From assembly GCF_014650675.1 (NCBI RefSeq), contig NZ_BMVK01000003.1, forward strand, positions 434,001-498,000: a stretch of 64,000 nt of DNA, read 5' to 3'. Made by a program: the position numbers and the translations under genes. The stretch's first letter is position 1; the number at the start of each line of letters is the position of its first letter. Positions 7,536 to 15,562 of this stretch are shown here, one piece after another. The notes below the pieces were generated by a model. The model saw only the letters and a program-made list of their open reading frames with translations, did no database searches and was not told the origin of the DNA. The DNA comes from Streptomyces anulatus. Lineage in GTDB: Bacteria > Actinomycetota > Actinomycetes > Streptomycetales > Streptomycetaceae.

Positions 7536-8912
7536 ATGACTTCCATCGACGAAGACCTGCTTCCCAGTACCCGACGCGCCCTGTTGCACCGCATCGCCGT
7601 CGCGCAACGGGACGGCCGCGCGCCGTCCCTGGTGGCCGCGGTGCGGCGACAGGGGCGTACGGCCTGGAGCGGGGCGCGTACGTGCGTCGAGGGGCATGCT
7701 CCCGACGCCGATACGCAGTACCGGATCGGTTCGATCACCAAGACGTTCACGGCCGTTCTGGTTCTGCGGCTGCGGGACGAGGGCCTGATCGACCTGGACG
7801 ATCCTCTGGAGAAGCACCTCCCCGGCACAGGGGCGGGCGGGGCGACCGTCTTTCAGCTGCTGGGCCACAGCGCGGGGCTGGGCGCCGAAGCACCCGCCCC
7901 TTGGTGGGAGCGGACGCCCGGCAGCCTGCGGCCCGAGATCGCCGACGTGCTGGGCGACCGGCCGCAGCCGCACCCTGCCGGGCATCGCCATCACTACTCC
8001 AACCCCGGTTACACCCTGCTCGGTTCCCTGGTGGAAGCGGTACGCGGCGTCTCCTGGGAGGAGGCGCTGCGCCGCGAGATCCTGGAGCCGCTGGGCATGC
8101 ACCGGACGACGAGCGGGCCCGTGGCGCCGCACGCGGGCGGCTGGGCCGTCCACCCCTGGGCCGACGTCATGCTGAGCGAACCCGCCGAGGACCTCGGGAT
8201 CATGGCGCCCGCCGGTCAGCTCTGGTCCACCGCGGCGGACCTGCTGCGGTTCGCCGGCTTCCTGACCGAGGGCGACGACCGGGTCCTGTCGGCCTCCTCC
8301 GTGCGGGAGATGCGGACGCCCGCCGCACCGGCCGAGACGGGCGCCAGCGGCTACGGTCTCGGACTCCAGATCGTCGGGGGCGAAGAGCGCGTGCTCTTCG
8401 GGCATTCGGGATCGCTTCCCGGGTTCGTCGCCGGCCTCTGGGTCAGCGAGGAGGACGACGTGGCCGCGGTCGTTCTCGCCAATGTCACCTCGGGGCTGCC
8501 CGCCGCGATGGTGGCCGCCGAACTCCTGGGGATCGTGGCCGAAGCCGAGCCACGGATCCCGGCGCCCTGGCGTCCGCTGCCCGAGGTGGACGACGACCTG
8601 CTCGCGCTGACCGGGATCTGGCACTGGGGCACCCACCCGGTCACGCTGAGGCTGACGGAGGACCGGGGCCTGCAGCTCACGCCGCTGGGAGGCAAGGGAC
8701 GCGGCGCGGCCTTCACGTACCGTCCGGACGGCACCTGGACGGGCCAGAACGACTACTACGCGGGGGAGACCCTGCGCGTCGTACGCAAGGCCGACGGCTC
8801 GGTGGACCACCTCGACCTCGGCTCGTTCGTCTTCACCCGGGAGCCGTACGAGGCGGGAGCGGCCGTGCCCGGAGGTGTGGACGCGGAGGGCTGGCGCGGG
8901 CTCGGCAACTGA
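7536..8912 (+). CDS. Beta-lactamase-fold serine hydrolase
   Basis: A 458-residue protein of the class C beta-lactamase / penicillin-binding-protein-like esterase group. Catalytic motifs are present: S66-I-T-K69 (SxxK), Y154-S-N156 (YxN) and, near residue 290, the HSG triad in FGHSGSLPGF. A C-terminal domain of about 110 residues follows the catalytic domain. No clear signal peptide is seen, so it may be cytoplasmic. Such proteins act as esterases, D-aminopeptidases or peptidases; antibiotic resistance cannot be inferred. It is monocistronic and convergent with the next gene, separated by a long palindrome that contains a parS site. Confidence 0.88.
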   Translation: MTSIDEDLLPSTRRALLHRIAVAQRDGRAPSLVAAVRRQGRTAWSGARTCVEGHAPDADTQYRIGSITKTFTAVLVLRLRDEGLIDLDDPLEKHLPGTGAGGATVFQLLGHSAGLGAEAPAPWWERTPGSLRPEIADVLGDRPQPHPAGHRHHYSNPGYTLLGSLVEAVRGVSWEEALRREILEPLGMHRTTSGPVAPHAGGWAVHPWADVMLSEPAEDLGIMAPAGQLWSTAADLLRFAGFLTEGDDRVLSASSVREMRTPAAPAETGASGYGLGLQIVGGEERVLFGHSGSLPGFVAGLWVSEEDDVAAVVLANVTSGLPAAMVAAELLGIVAEAEPRIPAPWRPLPEVDDDLLALTGIWHWGTHPVTLRLTEDRGLQLTPLGGKGRGAAFTYRPDGTWTGQNDYYAGETLRVVRKADGSVDHLDLGSFVFTREPYEAGAAVPGGVDAEGWRGLGN

Positions 8913-8926
8913 GCTTCTCGCCGGAT

Positions 8927-8962
8927 GGCGGGTGGGTGTTTCACGTGAAACACCCACCCGCC
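8927..8962. terminator. parS: 36-bp perfect palindrome: bidirectional terminator with embedded parS site 3
   Basis: The centre (8938-8951) is the exact ParB site GTTTCACGTGAAAC. The flanks continue the dyad to 36 bp without a mismatch. It lies between two convergent genes, 14 bases after the stop of the hydrolase and 8 bases from the stop of the acetyltransferase, as expected for a shared terminator. Confidence 0.8.
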
Positions 8963-8970
8963 CACGTTCG

Positions 8971-9423
8971 TCAGAGCGCCAGTTTGAAGCCCACATGGCT
9001 GGCCGTGAAGCCGAGCCGCTCGTAGAAGCGGTGCGCGTCCTCCCGGGTGATATCCGAGGTCAGCTGCACCAACTGGCAGTTCTGGCGGCGGGATTCGTCC
9101 ACCGCCCACTGGATGAGCTGGGTACCGAGGCCACTGCCGCGTTCGTCGCCGTGGATGCGGACGCCCTCGATGATCGAGCGGGTCGAGCCGCGGCGGGACA
9201 GTCCCGGGACGATGGTCAGCTGCAGCGTGCCGACGACGCGGTCCTCGCGAACGGCGACTACCACGTGCTGGTTCGGGTCGTCGGCCAGCCGCTGGAACGC
9301 CTCCTGGTAGGGGGTGAGGTCGTCCGGCGACTCGCGCTGTGCGCCCAGTGGGTCGTCGGCGAGCATCGCGACCACCGCGGCCAGGTCGTCCGGGAGGGCG
9401 GGTCGTATGGCGAGATCACTCAT
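8971..9423 (-). CDS. GNAT-family N-acetyltransferase
   Basis: A compact 150-residue GNAT protein. Motif A, the acetyl-CoA pyrophosphate loop, is HGDERGSGLGTQLIQWAVDE (R-x-x-G-x-G pattern, about residues 95-110). It is followed by the strand-helix unit LVQLTSDITREDAHRFYERLGF that usually ends the fold. The substrate is unknown; the SIIEGVRIHGDERG context matches small-molecule or peptide acetyltransferases. I chose ATG 9423, which has AGGA 8 bases upstream; an ATG at 9432 is possible. It lies directly downstream of the MarR gene on the same strand, 50 bases apart. Confidence 0.87.
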   Translation of the reverse strand: MSDLAIRPALPDDLAAVVAMLADDPLGAQRESPDDLTPYQEAFQRLADDPNQHVVVAVREDRVVGTLQLTIVPGLSRRGSTRSIIEGVRIHGDERGSGLGTQLIQWAVDESRRQNCQLVQLTSDITREDAHRFYERLGFTASHVGFKLAL

Positions 9424-9473
9424 GATCAGCATCCTAGGACGGCTCCAGGGGACGTCTCGTCGAGCAGGGAAGG

Positions 9474-9932
9474 TCAGACCGGGACCTTCAGCTCTTCGAC
9501 GGCCCTGACCAGAGGAGCGAGCTCCGGGTTCTCCGCAGCCTCGTCCAGGGCCGCCCGCAGCGCGCTGTCGTTCGTCGGCCGGGCGGCCTCCAGCAGCGTG
9601 AGCCCGGCCTCGGTGACGTCGGTGTAGATGCCCCGGCGATCCGTGTCGCACAGATAGCGGGTGAGCAGCCCACGGTCCTCGAGCCGGGTGACGAGCCGGG
9701 TGGTGGCGCTCTGGCTGAGAACGACGGCGTCGGCGACCTGCTTCATCTGGAGATGCCCGCCGGTGCCGTTGTGCTGCCGGCTCAACACGTCGAGCAGCGA
9801 GTACTCGCGTGCGCTGAGTCCGTGGCCGGCCTGGAGGGCCCGTTCGACGCGGGCCTCGATCTTCCCGTGGAGCAGGGAGAGTGCGCACCAGCTCTGGGCG
9901 ATGGCGGTCAGGGCGGGGTCGGTCGCTGTCAT
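9474..9932 (-). CDS. MarR-family transcriptional regulator
   Basis: A 152-residue winged-helix regulator. Recognition features are AREYSLLDVLSRQ, then the helix-turn-helix QMKQVADAVVLSQSATTRLVTRLEDRGLL and the wing CDTDRRGIYTDVTEAG, all classic for MarR. The start at ATG 9932 has a strong site, GGAGGAGAGAGAC. It is divergent from an MFS exporter across a gap holding three TGCAAT repeats. A MarR repressor next to an efflux gene that it controls is a common arrangement, so drug- or phenolic-responsive control of the exporter is likely but inferred. Confidence 0.9.
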   Translation of the reverse strand: MTATDPALTAIAQSWCALSLLHGKIEARVERALQAGHGLSAREYSLLDVLSRQHNGTGGHLQMKQVADAVVLSQSATTRLVTRLEDRGLLTRYLCDTDRRGIYTDVTEAGLTLLEAARPTNDSALRAALDEAAENPELAPLVRAVEELKVPV

Positions 9933-9981
9933 GTCTCTCTCCTCCGTACGGGAGCTGCGTGACTCCAGGATAGGGGACGTC

Positions 9982-10020
9982 TGCAATAGCCCGCGCTTGC
10001 AATTAGTCGGCGTCTGCAAT
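9982..10020. promoter_or_regulatory. Candidate MarR operator: three TGCAAT repeats
   Basis: TGCAAT occurs at 9982-9987, 9998-10003 and 10015-10020, spaced 16 and 17 bases, in the gap between the divergent marR-like and MFS genes. Two copies sit in the longer forms TTGCAATTA and TGCAATTATTG. Their AT-rich character stands out from the surroundings. Confidence 0.45.
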
Positions 10021-10072
10021 TATTGTGGACGCTCGTAAGGCGCAGACGCAACCTTTAGGGAAGGTGGAACCC

Positions 10073-11284
10073 ATGCCGCTCGCGCTCCTCGCCCTCGCCA
10101 TCGGGGCATTCGGGATCGGAACGACCGAGTTCGTGATCATGGGGTTGCTCCCCGAGGTCGCCGGTGACTTCCAGGTCTCGATCCCGACCGCGGGCTTCCT
10201 GGTGACCGGCTACGCGCTCGGTGTGGTTCTCGGCGCCCCGCTGATGACGCTGCTCGGCACCCGTGTCACCCGCAAGCGCATGCTGATGCTCCTCATGGGG
10301 CTGTTCATCGTGGGCAACGTGGTGTCCGCGCTCGCCCCGGTCTTCGGCGTCATGCTCGCCGGACGGGTGATCGCCTCCCTCGCGCACGGCGCCTTCTTCG
10401 GCATCGGTTCGGTGGTCGCGGCCGATCTGGTCGCCCCGCAGAAGAAGGCCGGGGCGATCGCCATGATGTTCACCGGGCTCACCGTCGCCAACGTCGTCGG
10501 CGTACCGCTCGGCACCCTCATCGGACAGACCGCGGGCTGGCGGACCACGTTCCTTCTCGTCGCCGTTCTGGGCGTCGTGGGACTGCTCGGCGTCGCGAAG
10601 CTCGTACCGGACCAGCCCAGGCCGGAAGGTGTGCGCATCCGCCACGAGCTGGCCGCGTTCCGCAACGTCCAGGTCCTGCTGGCGATGGCCATGACCGTCC
10701 TGGGCTTCGGCGGAGTCTTCGCCGCGATCACCTACATCACCCCGATGATGACCGGGATCGCCGGTTACTCGGCCTCGTCGGTCACCTGGCTGCTCGTCCT
10801 CTTCGGCCTCGGCATGGTGGCGGGCAACCTGATCGGCGGCAGGTTCGCCGACCGCCACCTGATGCCCATGCTGTACGTCTCGCTCGGCGCGCTCTCCGTG
10901 GTCCTCGGCCTGTTCACCGTGACCGCCCACAACAAGATCGCCGCAGCCGTCACCATCGTCCTGATCGGCGCCCTGGGCTTCGCGACCGTGCCGCCCCTGC
11001 AGAAGCGGGTCCTCGACCAGGCGGCGGGTGCGCCGACACTGGCTTCCGCGGTCAACATCGGGGCCTTCAACCTCGGCAACGCCCTCTCCGCCTGGCTCGG
11101 CGGTCTCGTGATCGCGGCCGGGCTCGGCTACACCGCCCCCAACTGGGTCGGCGCCGCGCTCGCCGCGTCGGCCCTGGTCCTGGCCGTGTTCTCCAGCCTG
11201 CTGGAGCGCCGGGAGACCGGCAAGGGCCGGATCGTCGCCGGGAGCAGTCCCGAGCCGGCCTCCGTGGTGGCGGCCCGGCACTGA
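10073..11284 (+). CDS. MFS transporter (AraJ / drug:H+ antiporter type)
   Basis: A 403-residue 12-TM major facilitator. The start MPLALLALAIGAFGIGTTEFVIMGLLPEV is characteristic of the AraJ/NepI/chloramphenicol-exporter group (the GTTEFV signature), and the loop 2-3 motif reads TLLGTRVTRKRMLM. It probably exports a small molecule using the proton gradient. ATG 10073 is preceded by GGTGG at good distance; the frame is open back to 10025. The divergent MarR gene and the repeats between them suggest substrate-induced expression. A very strong terminator follows 28 bases after the stop. Confidence 0.9.
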   Translation: MPLALLALAIGAFGIGTTEFVIMGLLPEVAGDFQVSIPTAGFLVTGYALGVVLGAPLMTLLGTRVTRKRMLMLLMGLFIVGNVVSALAPVFGVMLAGRVIASLAHGAFFGIGSVVAADLVAPQKKAGAIAMMFTGLTVANVVGVPLGTLIGQTAGWRTTFLLVAVLGVVGLLGVAKLVPDQPRPEGVRIRHELAAFRNVQVLLAMAMTVLGFGGVFAAITYITPMMTGIAGYSASSVTWLLVLFGLGMVAGNLIGGRFADRHLMPMLYVSLGALSVVLGLFTVTAHNKIAAAVTIVLIGALGFATVPPLQKRVLDQAAGAPTLASAVNIGAFNLGNALSAWLGGLVIAAGLGYTAPNWVGAALAASALVLAVFSSLLERRETGKGRIVAGSSPEPASVVAARH

Positions 11285-11312
11285 GCCACCGCTCCCCAGG
11301 GGCCTCGTATCA

Positions 11313-11353
11313 CGAAGCAGCCGCACCGCCCTCGTGGCGGTGCGGCTGCTTCG
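11313..11353. terminator. Bidirectional hairpin terminator
   Basis: A perfect 18-bp inverted repeat (11313-11330 with 11336-11353, arm beginning CGAAGCAGCCGC) with a 5-base loop, between the convergent MFS and acetyltransferase genes. Confidence 0.88.
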
Positions 11354-11355
11354 CG

Positions 11356-12255
11356 TCAGCCCGTCGCGAGGGTGAGCGGGGCGAACCTGCGGGCGGCGTC
11401 GCCGGGCAGGTCCGGGATGCCGTACGTCATCACGGTGGTCCCGGGGGAGGACTTCAGCCCGCTTTCCAGCAGCCAGCCGAGCAGTTCCTTGTGCCGGGAG
11501 TCGACATCCGCCCGCAGCGGCCGGTCCGTCGTGGCGGCCAGGGCCGCGATCAGGGCCTGTGCGGTGACCGTGTCCCGGGCGATCAGCGGCCCGACCACCT
11601 CGGTCTGCCCGCTCGGCCAGAGCGCCGCGTAGCCGACCAGCTCGCCGTCCTCCTCGGCGACCTGGAGCCGGTCGGAGAAGGCGGGCAGCCGGGCGAGCAG
11701 ATGCGTCCGGTCGGCGCCGAACACGGGGAGGTCGAGCCGGACCAACGCCTGCAGGTCGTCCGCCGCGGCCGGGCGTGTGGTCACGGACGGGCGGGTGGTC
11801 GTGTTCGGGCGGGAGGGGGAGCCGTCGGGGCCGCCCGCTCCGAAACGGCCGCCGACACGTTCGGCCCGGCCCACGGGGGAGAAGCCGAGGTCCTCGTAGA
11901 GCGGCTGCCCCAGCTCGGTGGCGTACAGGGCGAGCGGGGTGTCCCCCACTGCTTCCATCACGTGCAGCATGAGCCGGCGGGCGAGCCCTCGACGTCCGTA
12001 GCGTTCGGCGACGAGCAGCATGCCGACCGCGATGAGGTCGGATCCGTACGGCATGGTCAGGCAGGTCGCCGCCAGGCCCTTGCCGTCCGGGGCGTCGATC
12101 CCGTACCCGGTGCCGGCCGAGAGGAGCAGCCCCCACCGGTGTTCGTCGCGCGGCCAGCCGCGGTCCTCGCAGAGATCGGCGCAGGGGACCAGGTCTCCCC
12201 GGTCCAGGCGCCGGATCGGCAGGTCGACAAGGGAGTGGGGTGATGGGCTGTGCAT
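11356..12255 (-). CDS. Two-domain GNAT acetyltransferase
   Basis: A 299-residue protein with an N-terminal GNAT domain (about 1-140; acetyl-CoA loop in VAERYGRRGLARRLMLHVME, closing YATELGQPLYEDLGF). A second, GNAT-related domain (about 165-295) ends in a segment like the Acetyltransf_18 family (ELLGWLLESGLKSSPGTTVM). Tandem GNAT proteins of this design are common in Streptomyces and their substrates are mostly unknown. The ATG at 12255 lies only 4 bases after the stop of the upstream membrane-protein gene, so translation is probably coupled in a two-gene operon. Confidence 0.85.
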   Translation of the reverse strand: MHSPSPHSLVDLPIRRLDRGDLVPCADLCEDRGWPRDEHRWGLLLSAGTGYGIDAPDGKGLAATCLTMPYGSDLIAVGMLLVAERYGRRGLARRLMLHVMEAVGDTPLALYATELGQPLYEDLGFSPVGRAERVGGRFGAGGPDGSPSRPNTTTRPSVTTRPAAADDLQALVRLDLPVFGADRTHLLARLPAFSDRLQVAEEDGELVGYAALWPSGQTEVVGPLIARDTVTAQALIAALAATTDRPLRADVDSRHKELLGWLLESGLKSSPGTTVMTYGIPDLPGDAARRFAPLTLATG

Positions 12256-12259
12256 GGGG

Positions 12260-12775
12260 TCAGGCTGTCTGACGGGGTGATCGCGCGTCCACCGATTTCG
12301 CGGAACTGGCCGAGATCCGCAGCCGCCTGCCGCGCCGGGTGAGCCCCCAGGGCTTGAGCACCGAGATCGCGGTGATGAAGAGATAGGTGGCCGTGGCCAC
12401 CGACGGCGCGATCACGAGGTCGATGTCCACCACTCCGTCGGCGGCCGCTGCGTTGATGCCGGGGCGCAGGGAGAAGATCGACAGGCCCGTCGTGACCAGA
12501 GTCAGCCAGAACTTGGTCCACACCCAGCGGTGCCGGGCCAGACCCCACGGAGTGCCCAACGACAGCACCAGGCCGCTCACCAGGGAGAGCAGGGCCACCG
12601 GGACCACCAGCCAGTCGCCGAAGATCTTCATGGACCGGGTGGCGGCCTCCGCGGTGGCCGGATCTCCGGAGACGAACGCGGTGATACCGAGCGTCAGCAG
12701 GCCGACGGTCAGGCCGAGCCAGCTGACGGAGACGGCGACATGGGCGACGAGGATCCCTCGGCGTACGGGGCGCAT
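12260..12775 (-). CDS. DUF2269-like small integral membrane protein
   Basis: A 171-residue protein with four hydrophobic segments: about residues 8-33 (ILVAHVAVSVSWLGLTVGLL), 50-72, 88-105 and 120-140. The last is followed by a basic cytoplasmic tail KPWGLTRRGRRLR. The layout and the conserved HVAVSVSWLG start fit DUF2269-type proteins of unknown function. The open frame begins at GTG 12796 inside the parS palindrome, which would add MFHVKPL. The internal ATG at 12775 gives the normal start, so the parS site is more likely upstream than coding. First gene of a pair with the two-domain acetyltransferase. Confidence 0.78.
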   Translation of the reverse strand: MRPVRRGILVAHVAVSVSWLGLTVGLLTLGITAFVSGDPATAEAATRSMKIFGDWLVVPVALLSLVSGLVLSLGTPWGLARHRWVWTKFWLTLVTTGLSIFSLRPGINAAAADGVVDIDLVIAPSVATATYLFITAISVLKPWGLTRRGRRLRISASSAKSVDARSPRQTA

Positions 12776-12780
12776 GAGTG

Positions 12781-12794
12781 GTTTCACGTGAAAC
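12781..12794. promoter_or_regulatory. parS: parS (ParB-binding) site 4
   Basis: Perfect GTTTCACGTGAAAC, 5 bases upstream of the ATG of the DUF2269-like gene. A ParB complex here would cover its translation start and possibly its promoter. Confidence 0.9.
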
Positions 12795-12804
12795 ACGATG
12801 CCGA

Positions 12805-12828
12805 GCGGGACGCCCCGGAGCGTCCCGC
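12805..12828 (-). terminator. Hairpin downstream of the Nudix gene
   Basis: A perfect 9-bp repeat GCGGGACGC (12805-12813) with 12820-12828 and a 6-base loop, about 80 bases after the Nudix stop in its direction of transcription. Confidence 0.5.
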
Positions 12829-12905
12829 GGCGGGAGTATCCACGGGTACCCGCTGGGGAGTACGCCCGCCTGCGGGGCCGGGGCGTCTGCCCGCCGCGGG
12901 GGACG

Positions 12906-13385
12906 TCAGCCCAGGTCGGGGGCGTGCATCGCCCGTACGCCTTCGATGTTGCCGTCGAGGTAGTGCCGCAGGGACAGCGGAACGAGGTGCACGGCCGCGA
13001 TCCCGACCCGGCTGAACGGCACCCGGACGATCTCGTACTCCCCGGTGGGTTCGTCGATCTCCGGGCCGTGCCGCAGGGAGACGTCCATCGACACCAGTCG
13101 GCAGACGAAGAAGTGCTGGACCTTCACTCCCGTCACGCCGCCGTCCGCGATGTGCTCCACGGTGTCGACGAAGCACGGGACCACGTCGACGATCTTGGCG
13201 CCCAGCTCCTCGTCGATCTCGCGGTGGAGCGCTTCGACGACGGTGGCGTCCTCCGGCTCGACCCCGCCGCCGGGCGTGAGCCAGTACGGATCGACTCCCG
13301 GCTTCGTGCGCTTGATCAGGATGAGATCGTCGCCGTCGAGCAGGACGGCGCGTGCGGTGCGCTTGACCACAGGACGTTCGGTCAT
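12906..13385 (-). CDS. Nudix hydrolase
   Basis: A 159-residue Nudix protein, a family that splits nucleoside diphosphates linked to another group. The Nudix box lies around residues 39-62 as GGGVEPEDATVVEALHREID followed by EELG. The catalytic REIDEELG half is intact, but the first glutamate of the canonical GX5E is Ala here. The N-terminal strand RTARAVLLDGDDLILIKRTK and the later HFFVCRLVSMDVSLRHGPEI are normal for the family. The ATG at 13385 lacks a strong ribosome site, so a start slightly upstream is possible. Substrate unknown. It follows the PLP-lyase gene on the same strand by 44 bases, so the two may be co-transcribed. Confidence 0.85.
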   Translation of the reverse strand: MTERPVVKRTARAVLLDGDDLILIKRTKPGVDPYWLTPGGGVEPEDATVVEALHREIDEELGAKIVDVVPCFVDTVEHIADGGVTGVKVQHFFVCRLVSMDVSLRHGPEIDEPTGEYEIVRVPFSRVGIAAVHLVPLSLRHYLDGNIEGVRAMHAPDLG

Positions 13386-13429
13386 GGCAAGAGAGTGGCC
13401 CGTGGAGGGCCGTCTGAAACTCCCCCGGC

Positions 13430-14554
13430 CTACCGGACCACCGTGTCCAGTGCCTGTTCGACGTCGGCGAGCAGGTCCTCGGGGTCCTCCGCGCCGACCG
13501 AGAAGCGGATGAATCCCTCCGCCACGGCGTCGCCGCCCCAGCGTCCCCGGCGCTCCGCGGTGGACCGGACACCGCCGAAGCTCGTCGCGTCGTCGACCAG
13601 GCGCAGCGCGGACAGGAAGCGCTCCGCGGTCTCCCGGTCGGCCAGCTCGAAGGACACCACGGACCCGAAGCGCCGCATCTGGCGCCCCGCGACGACGTGT
13701 GACGGGTCGGTGGGCAACCCCGGATACCGCAGCCCGGTGACCTCCGCGCGCCTCGCCAGCGCCTCGGCGAGAGCGAGGGCGGTGGTGCACTGCCGGTCGA
13801 CCCGTAGCTGAAGAGTGGCCAGCGAACGGTGTGCGAGCCAGGCCTCCATCGGCCCCGGAATCGCCCCGACGACCTTGCGCCAGCGCCGTACGTCCGCTGT
13901 CAGACGCGGATCGCGGCAGGTCACATGGCCGAGCAGGATGTCGCCGTGCCCGGTCATGCCCTTGGTGTCGCTGGCGACCGAGAAATCGGCGCCCAGCTCC
14001 AGCGGGCGCTGGCCGATCGGGGTGGCCAGGGTGTTGTCGACGGCGACCAGCGCGCCCGCCGCGTGTGCCGCCCCGACCAGCCGCCGGATGTCGCAGACGT
14101 CCAGACCCGGGTTGGACGGGCTCTCGATCCACAGCAGTTTCGCCCCGGTCAGCAGGGCCAGCTGGGCATCGCCGCCGGTCGGCGCGGTCCGGACCTCGAC
14201 CCCGTACGCCTCCAGTTGCTCCCGTACGAGCGGCAGCGCCTGGTAGCCGTCGTCGGGCAGGACCACGGCGTCGCCCGAGCGGACCTGGGAGAGCAGCACC
14301 GCGGTGATCGCCGCCATGCCCGAGGCGAACACGGTCGTGCCCACCTCCTCACCGGGAGCCTCCAGCTCGCCGATGGCCCGCTCCAGGTGGGTCCAGGTCG
14401 GGTTGCCGTCCCGGCCGTAGGTATAGGGGCCCACCGGCTCGCCGGAGAGGTGGAAGTGGGCGGCGAACACCGGGCCGGGCAGGGTGGCCCCGAACTGCTC
14501 CGGTTCGGGAAGCCCGGCGCGTACCGCACGCGTTCCGTCGCCCATGGTGCTCAT
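13430..14554 (-). CDS. Cys/Met-metabolism PLP-dependent lyase (cystathionine gamma-lyase/synthase type)
   Basis: A 374-residue fold-type I PLP enzyme. Features include the active-site segment TYGRDGNPTWTHLERAIGEL, the cofactor region FASGMAAITAVL, the strand LLWIESPSNPGLDVCDI and VDNTLATPIGQRPLELGADF. The PLP lysine is in SDTKGMTGHGD, where most relatives have SATKYLNGHSD, so the substrate pocket may differ. The C-terminal FGSVVSFEL and SFGGVRSTAERR motifs are typical. It acts in trans-sulfuration or gamma-elimination; lyase versus synthase cannot be decided from sequence alone. ATG 14554 has AAGGAG upstream. Likely first gene before the Nudix hydrolase. Confidence 0.88.
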   Translation of the reverse strand: MSTMGDGTRAVRAGLPEPEQFGATLPGPVFAAHFHLSGEPVGPYTYGRDGNPTWTHLERAIGELEAPGEEVGTTVFASGMAAITAVLLSQVRSGDAVVLPDDGYQALPLVREQLEAYGVEVRTAPTGGDAQLALLTGAKLLWIESPSNPGLDVCDIRRLVGAAHAAGALVAVDNTLATPIGQRPLELGADFSVASDTKGMTGHGDILLGHVTCRDPRLTADVRRWRKVVGAIPGPMEAWLAHRSLATLQLRVDRQCTTALALAEALARRAEVTGLRYPGLPTDPSHVVAGRQMRRFGSVVSFELADRETAERFLSALRLVDDATSFGGVRSTAERRGRWGGDAVAEGFIRFSVGAEDPEDLLADVEQALDTVVR

Positions 14555-14658
14555 GCCTGCTCCTTCGCTGCTCTCCCCGGTGGTGGACCGGTGTCCTCCG
14601 CACTCTTCCAGAGGCCCGGGGCAGCGTTCCCGGAGGTCCGGAATCTGGAATGCCGGAA

Positions 14659-15036
14659 TCAGTTCTCGTCGGGCAGGACGACATTGAGCGCCCAGGACAC
14701 GACCGAGATGATCAGCCCGCCGAGCACCGCCGTCCAGAACCCCTCGACATGGAAGCTGAGATCGAACACGCCGGCCAGCCAGGAGGTCAGCATCAGCATC
14801 AGGGCGTTGACCACCAGGGTGATCAGCCCCAGGGTCAGGATGAACAAGGGGAACGTCAGCAGCTGGACCACCGGCTTCACCAGGAAGTTCACCAGCCCGA
14901 AGATCAGCGCGACCAGGATCAGGGTGAGGGCCTTGCGGCCCGTGCTGCCGCCCTCCAACGTGATGTTGCCGATGAGCCAGATGGCAACGGCCAGCGCACC
15001 CGCGTTGGCGATCGTCTTGACTACGAAATTCTTCAT
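14659..15036 (-). CDS. Phage-holin-superfamily-IV-like membrane protein
   Basis: A 125-residue protein made almost entirely of four hydrophobic helices (about 5-25, 33-55, 60-85, 98-120), with the conserved IFGLVNFLVKPVVQLLTFPL in the middle and the ending SVVSWALNVVLPDEN. This matches the 'Mycobacterial 4 TMS phage holin, superfamily IV' family (PF04020), which despite the name is a widespread chromosomal family of unknown role. ATG 15036 gives the normal family start; ATG 15057 would add 7 residues. Neither has a strong ribosome site. It is divergent from the cupin gene. Confidence 0.85.
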   Translation of the reverse strand: MKNFVVKTIANAGALAVAIWLIGNITLEGGSTGRKALTLILVALIFGLVNFLVKPVVQLLTFPLFILTLGLITLVVNALMLMLTSWLAGVFDLSFHVEGFWTAVLGGLIISVVSWALNVVLPDEN

Positions 15037-15123
15037 GTGTCTGATCGTGGCAGACATGATCGGTGGTGGACACCGGCAGTGCAGGCACAACCGACAGCGT
15101 GGGTACAAGGGGCGGGACGGGCC

Positions 15124-15441
15124 ATGAAGGCATTCAGACTGGATGAGCTGGAGGCGGAGCGGGCCGCCAACGACGGCGCCTATCTGCAGTTCGTGCGGGA
15201 ACGCAACATGTCGGTCGGCCTGTACGCCCTGGACGCGGGAGCGCTCGATCCGCAGCAGCCGCACCAGCAGGACGAGGTCTACTTCGTCGTCAGCGGGCGT
15301 GCGTCGATCACGGTGGGGATGGAGACGACGCAGGTCGGCAGGGGAAGCGTCGTCTACGTGCCCGCGGGCACGGCCCATAAGTTCCACCACATCACCGAGG
15401 ATCTGAGGGTGATGGTCGTCTTCTCGCCGCCCGAGAGCTGA
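15124..15441 (+). CDS. Single-domain cupin protein
   Basis: A 105-residue small cupin. Motif 1 is HQQDEVYFVVSGRASITVG, with a likely metal site formed by the His before QQDE, the Glu of DEVYF and a later His. Motif 2 is VYVPAGTAHKFHH. The barrel probably binds a metal, but the substrate or regulatory ligand is unknown. GGGACGGGCC precedes the ATG at 15124. The divergent neighbour is the four-TM membrane protein, with 87 bases between the starts, so the two promoters must overlap or lie back to back. Confidence 0.87.
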   Translation: MKAFRLDELEAERAANDGAYLQFVRERNMSVGLYALDAGALDPQQPHQQDEVYFVVSGRASITVGMETTQVGRGSVVYVPAGTAHKFHHITEDLRVMVVFSPPES

Positions 15442-15562
15442 GCTTCCGTCCCGGGGTTCCCTAGGGGCTCGATCAGGGGTCTTCAAGGGCTGCCCGGCCC
15501 CCGCGGAGGGCCTTCGCGCCTTTAGCATCGAGGCAAGGACTCAGAGAGACGAGGTAGAGGCG

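Noticed and set aside
10055..12136. A 693-residue open frame on the - strand
   Set aside because: It covers the MFS gene in antisense and the two-domain acetyltransferase in a shifted frame, and crosses the strong terminator at 11313-11353.
12775..12796. GTG start at 12796 giving MFHVKPLM at the front of the DUF2269-like protein
   Set aside because: The added residues are only a translation of the parS palindrome; the internal ATG gives the expected N-terminus.
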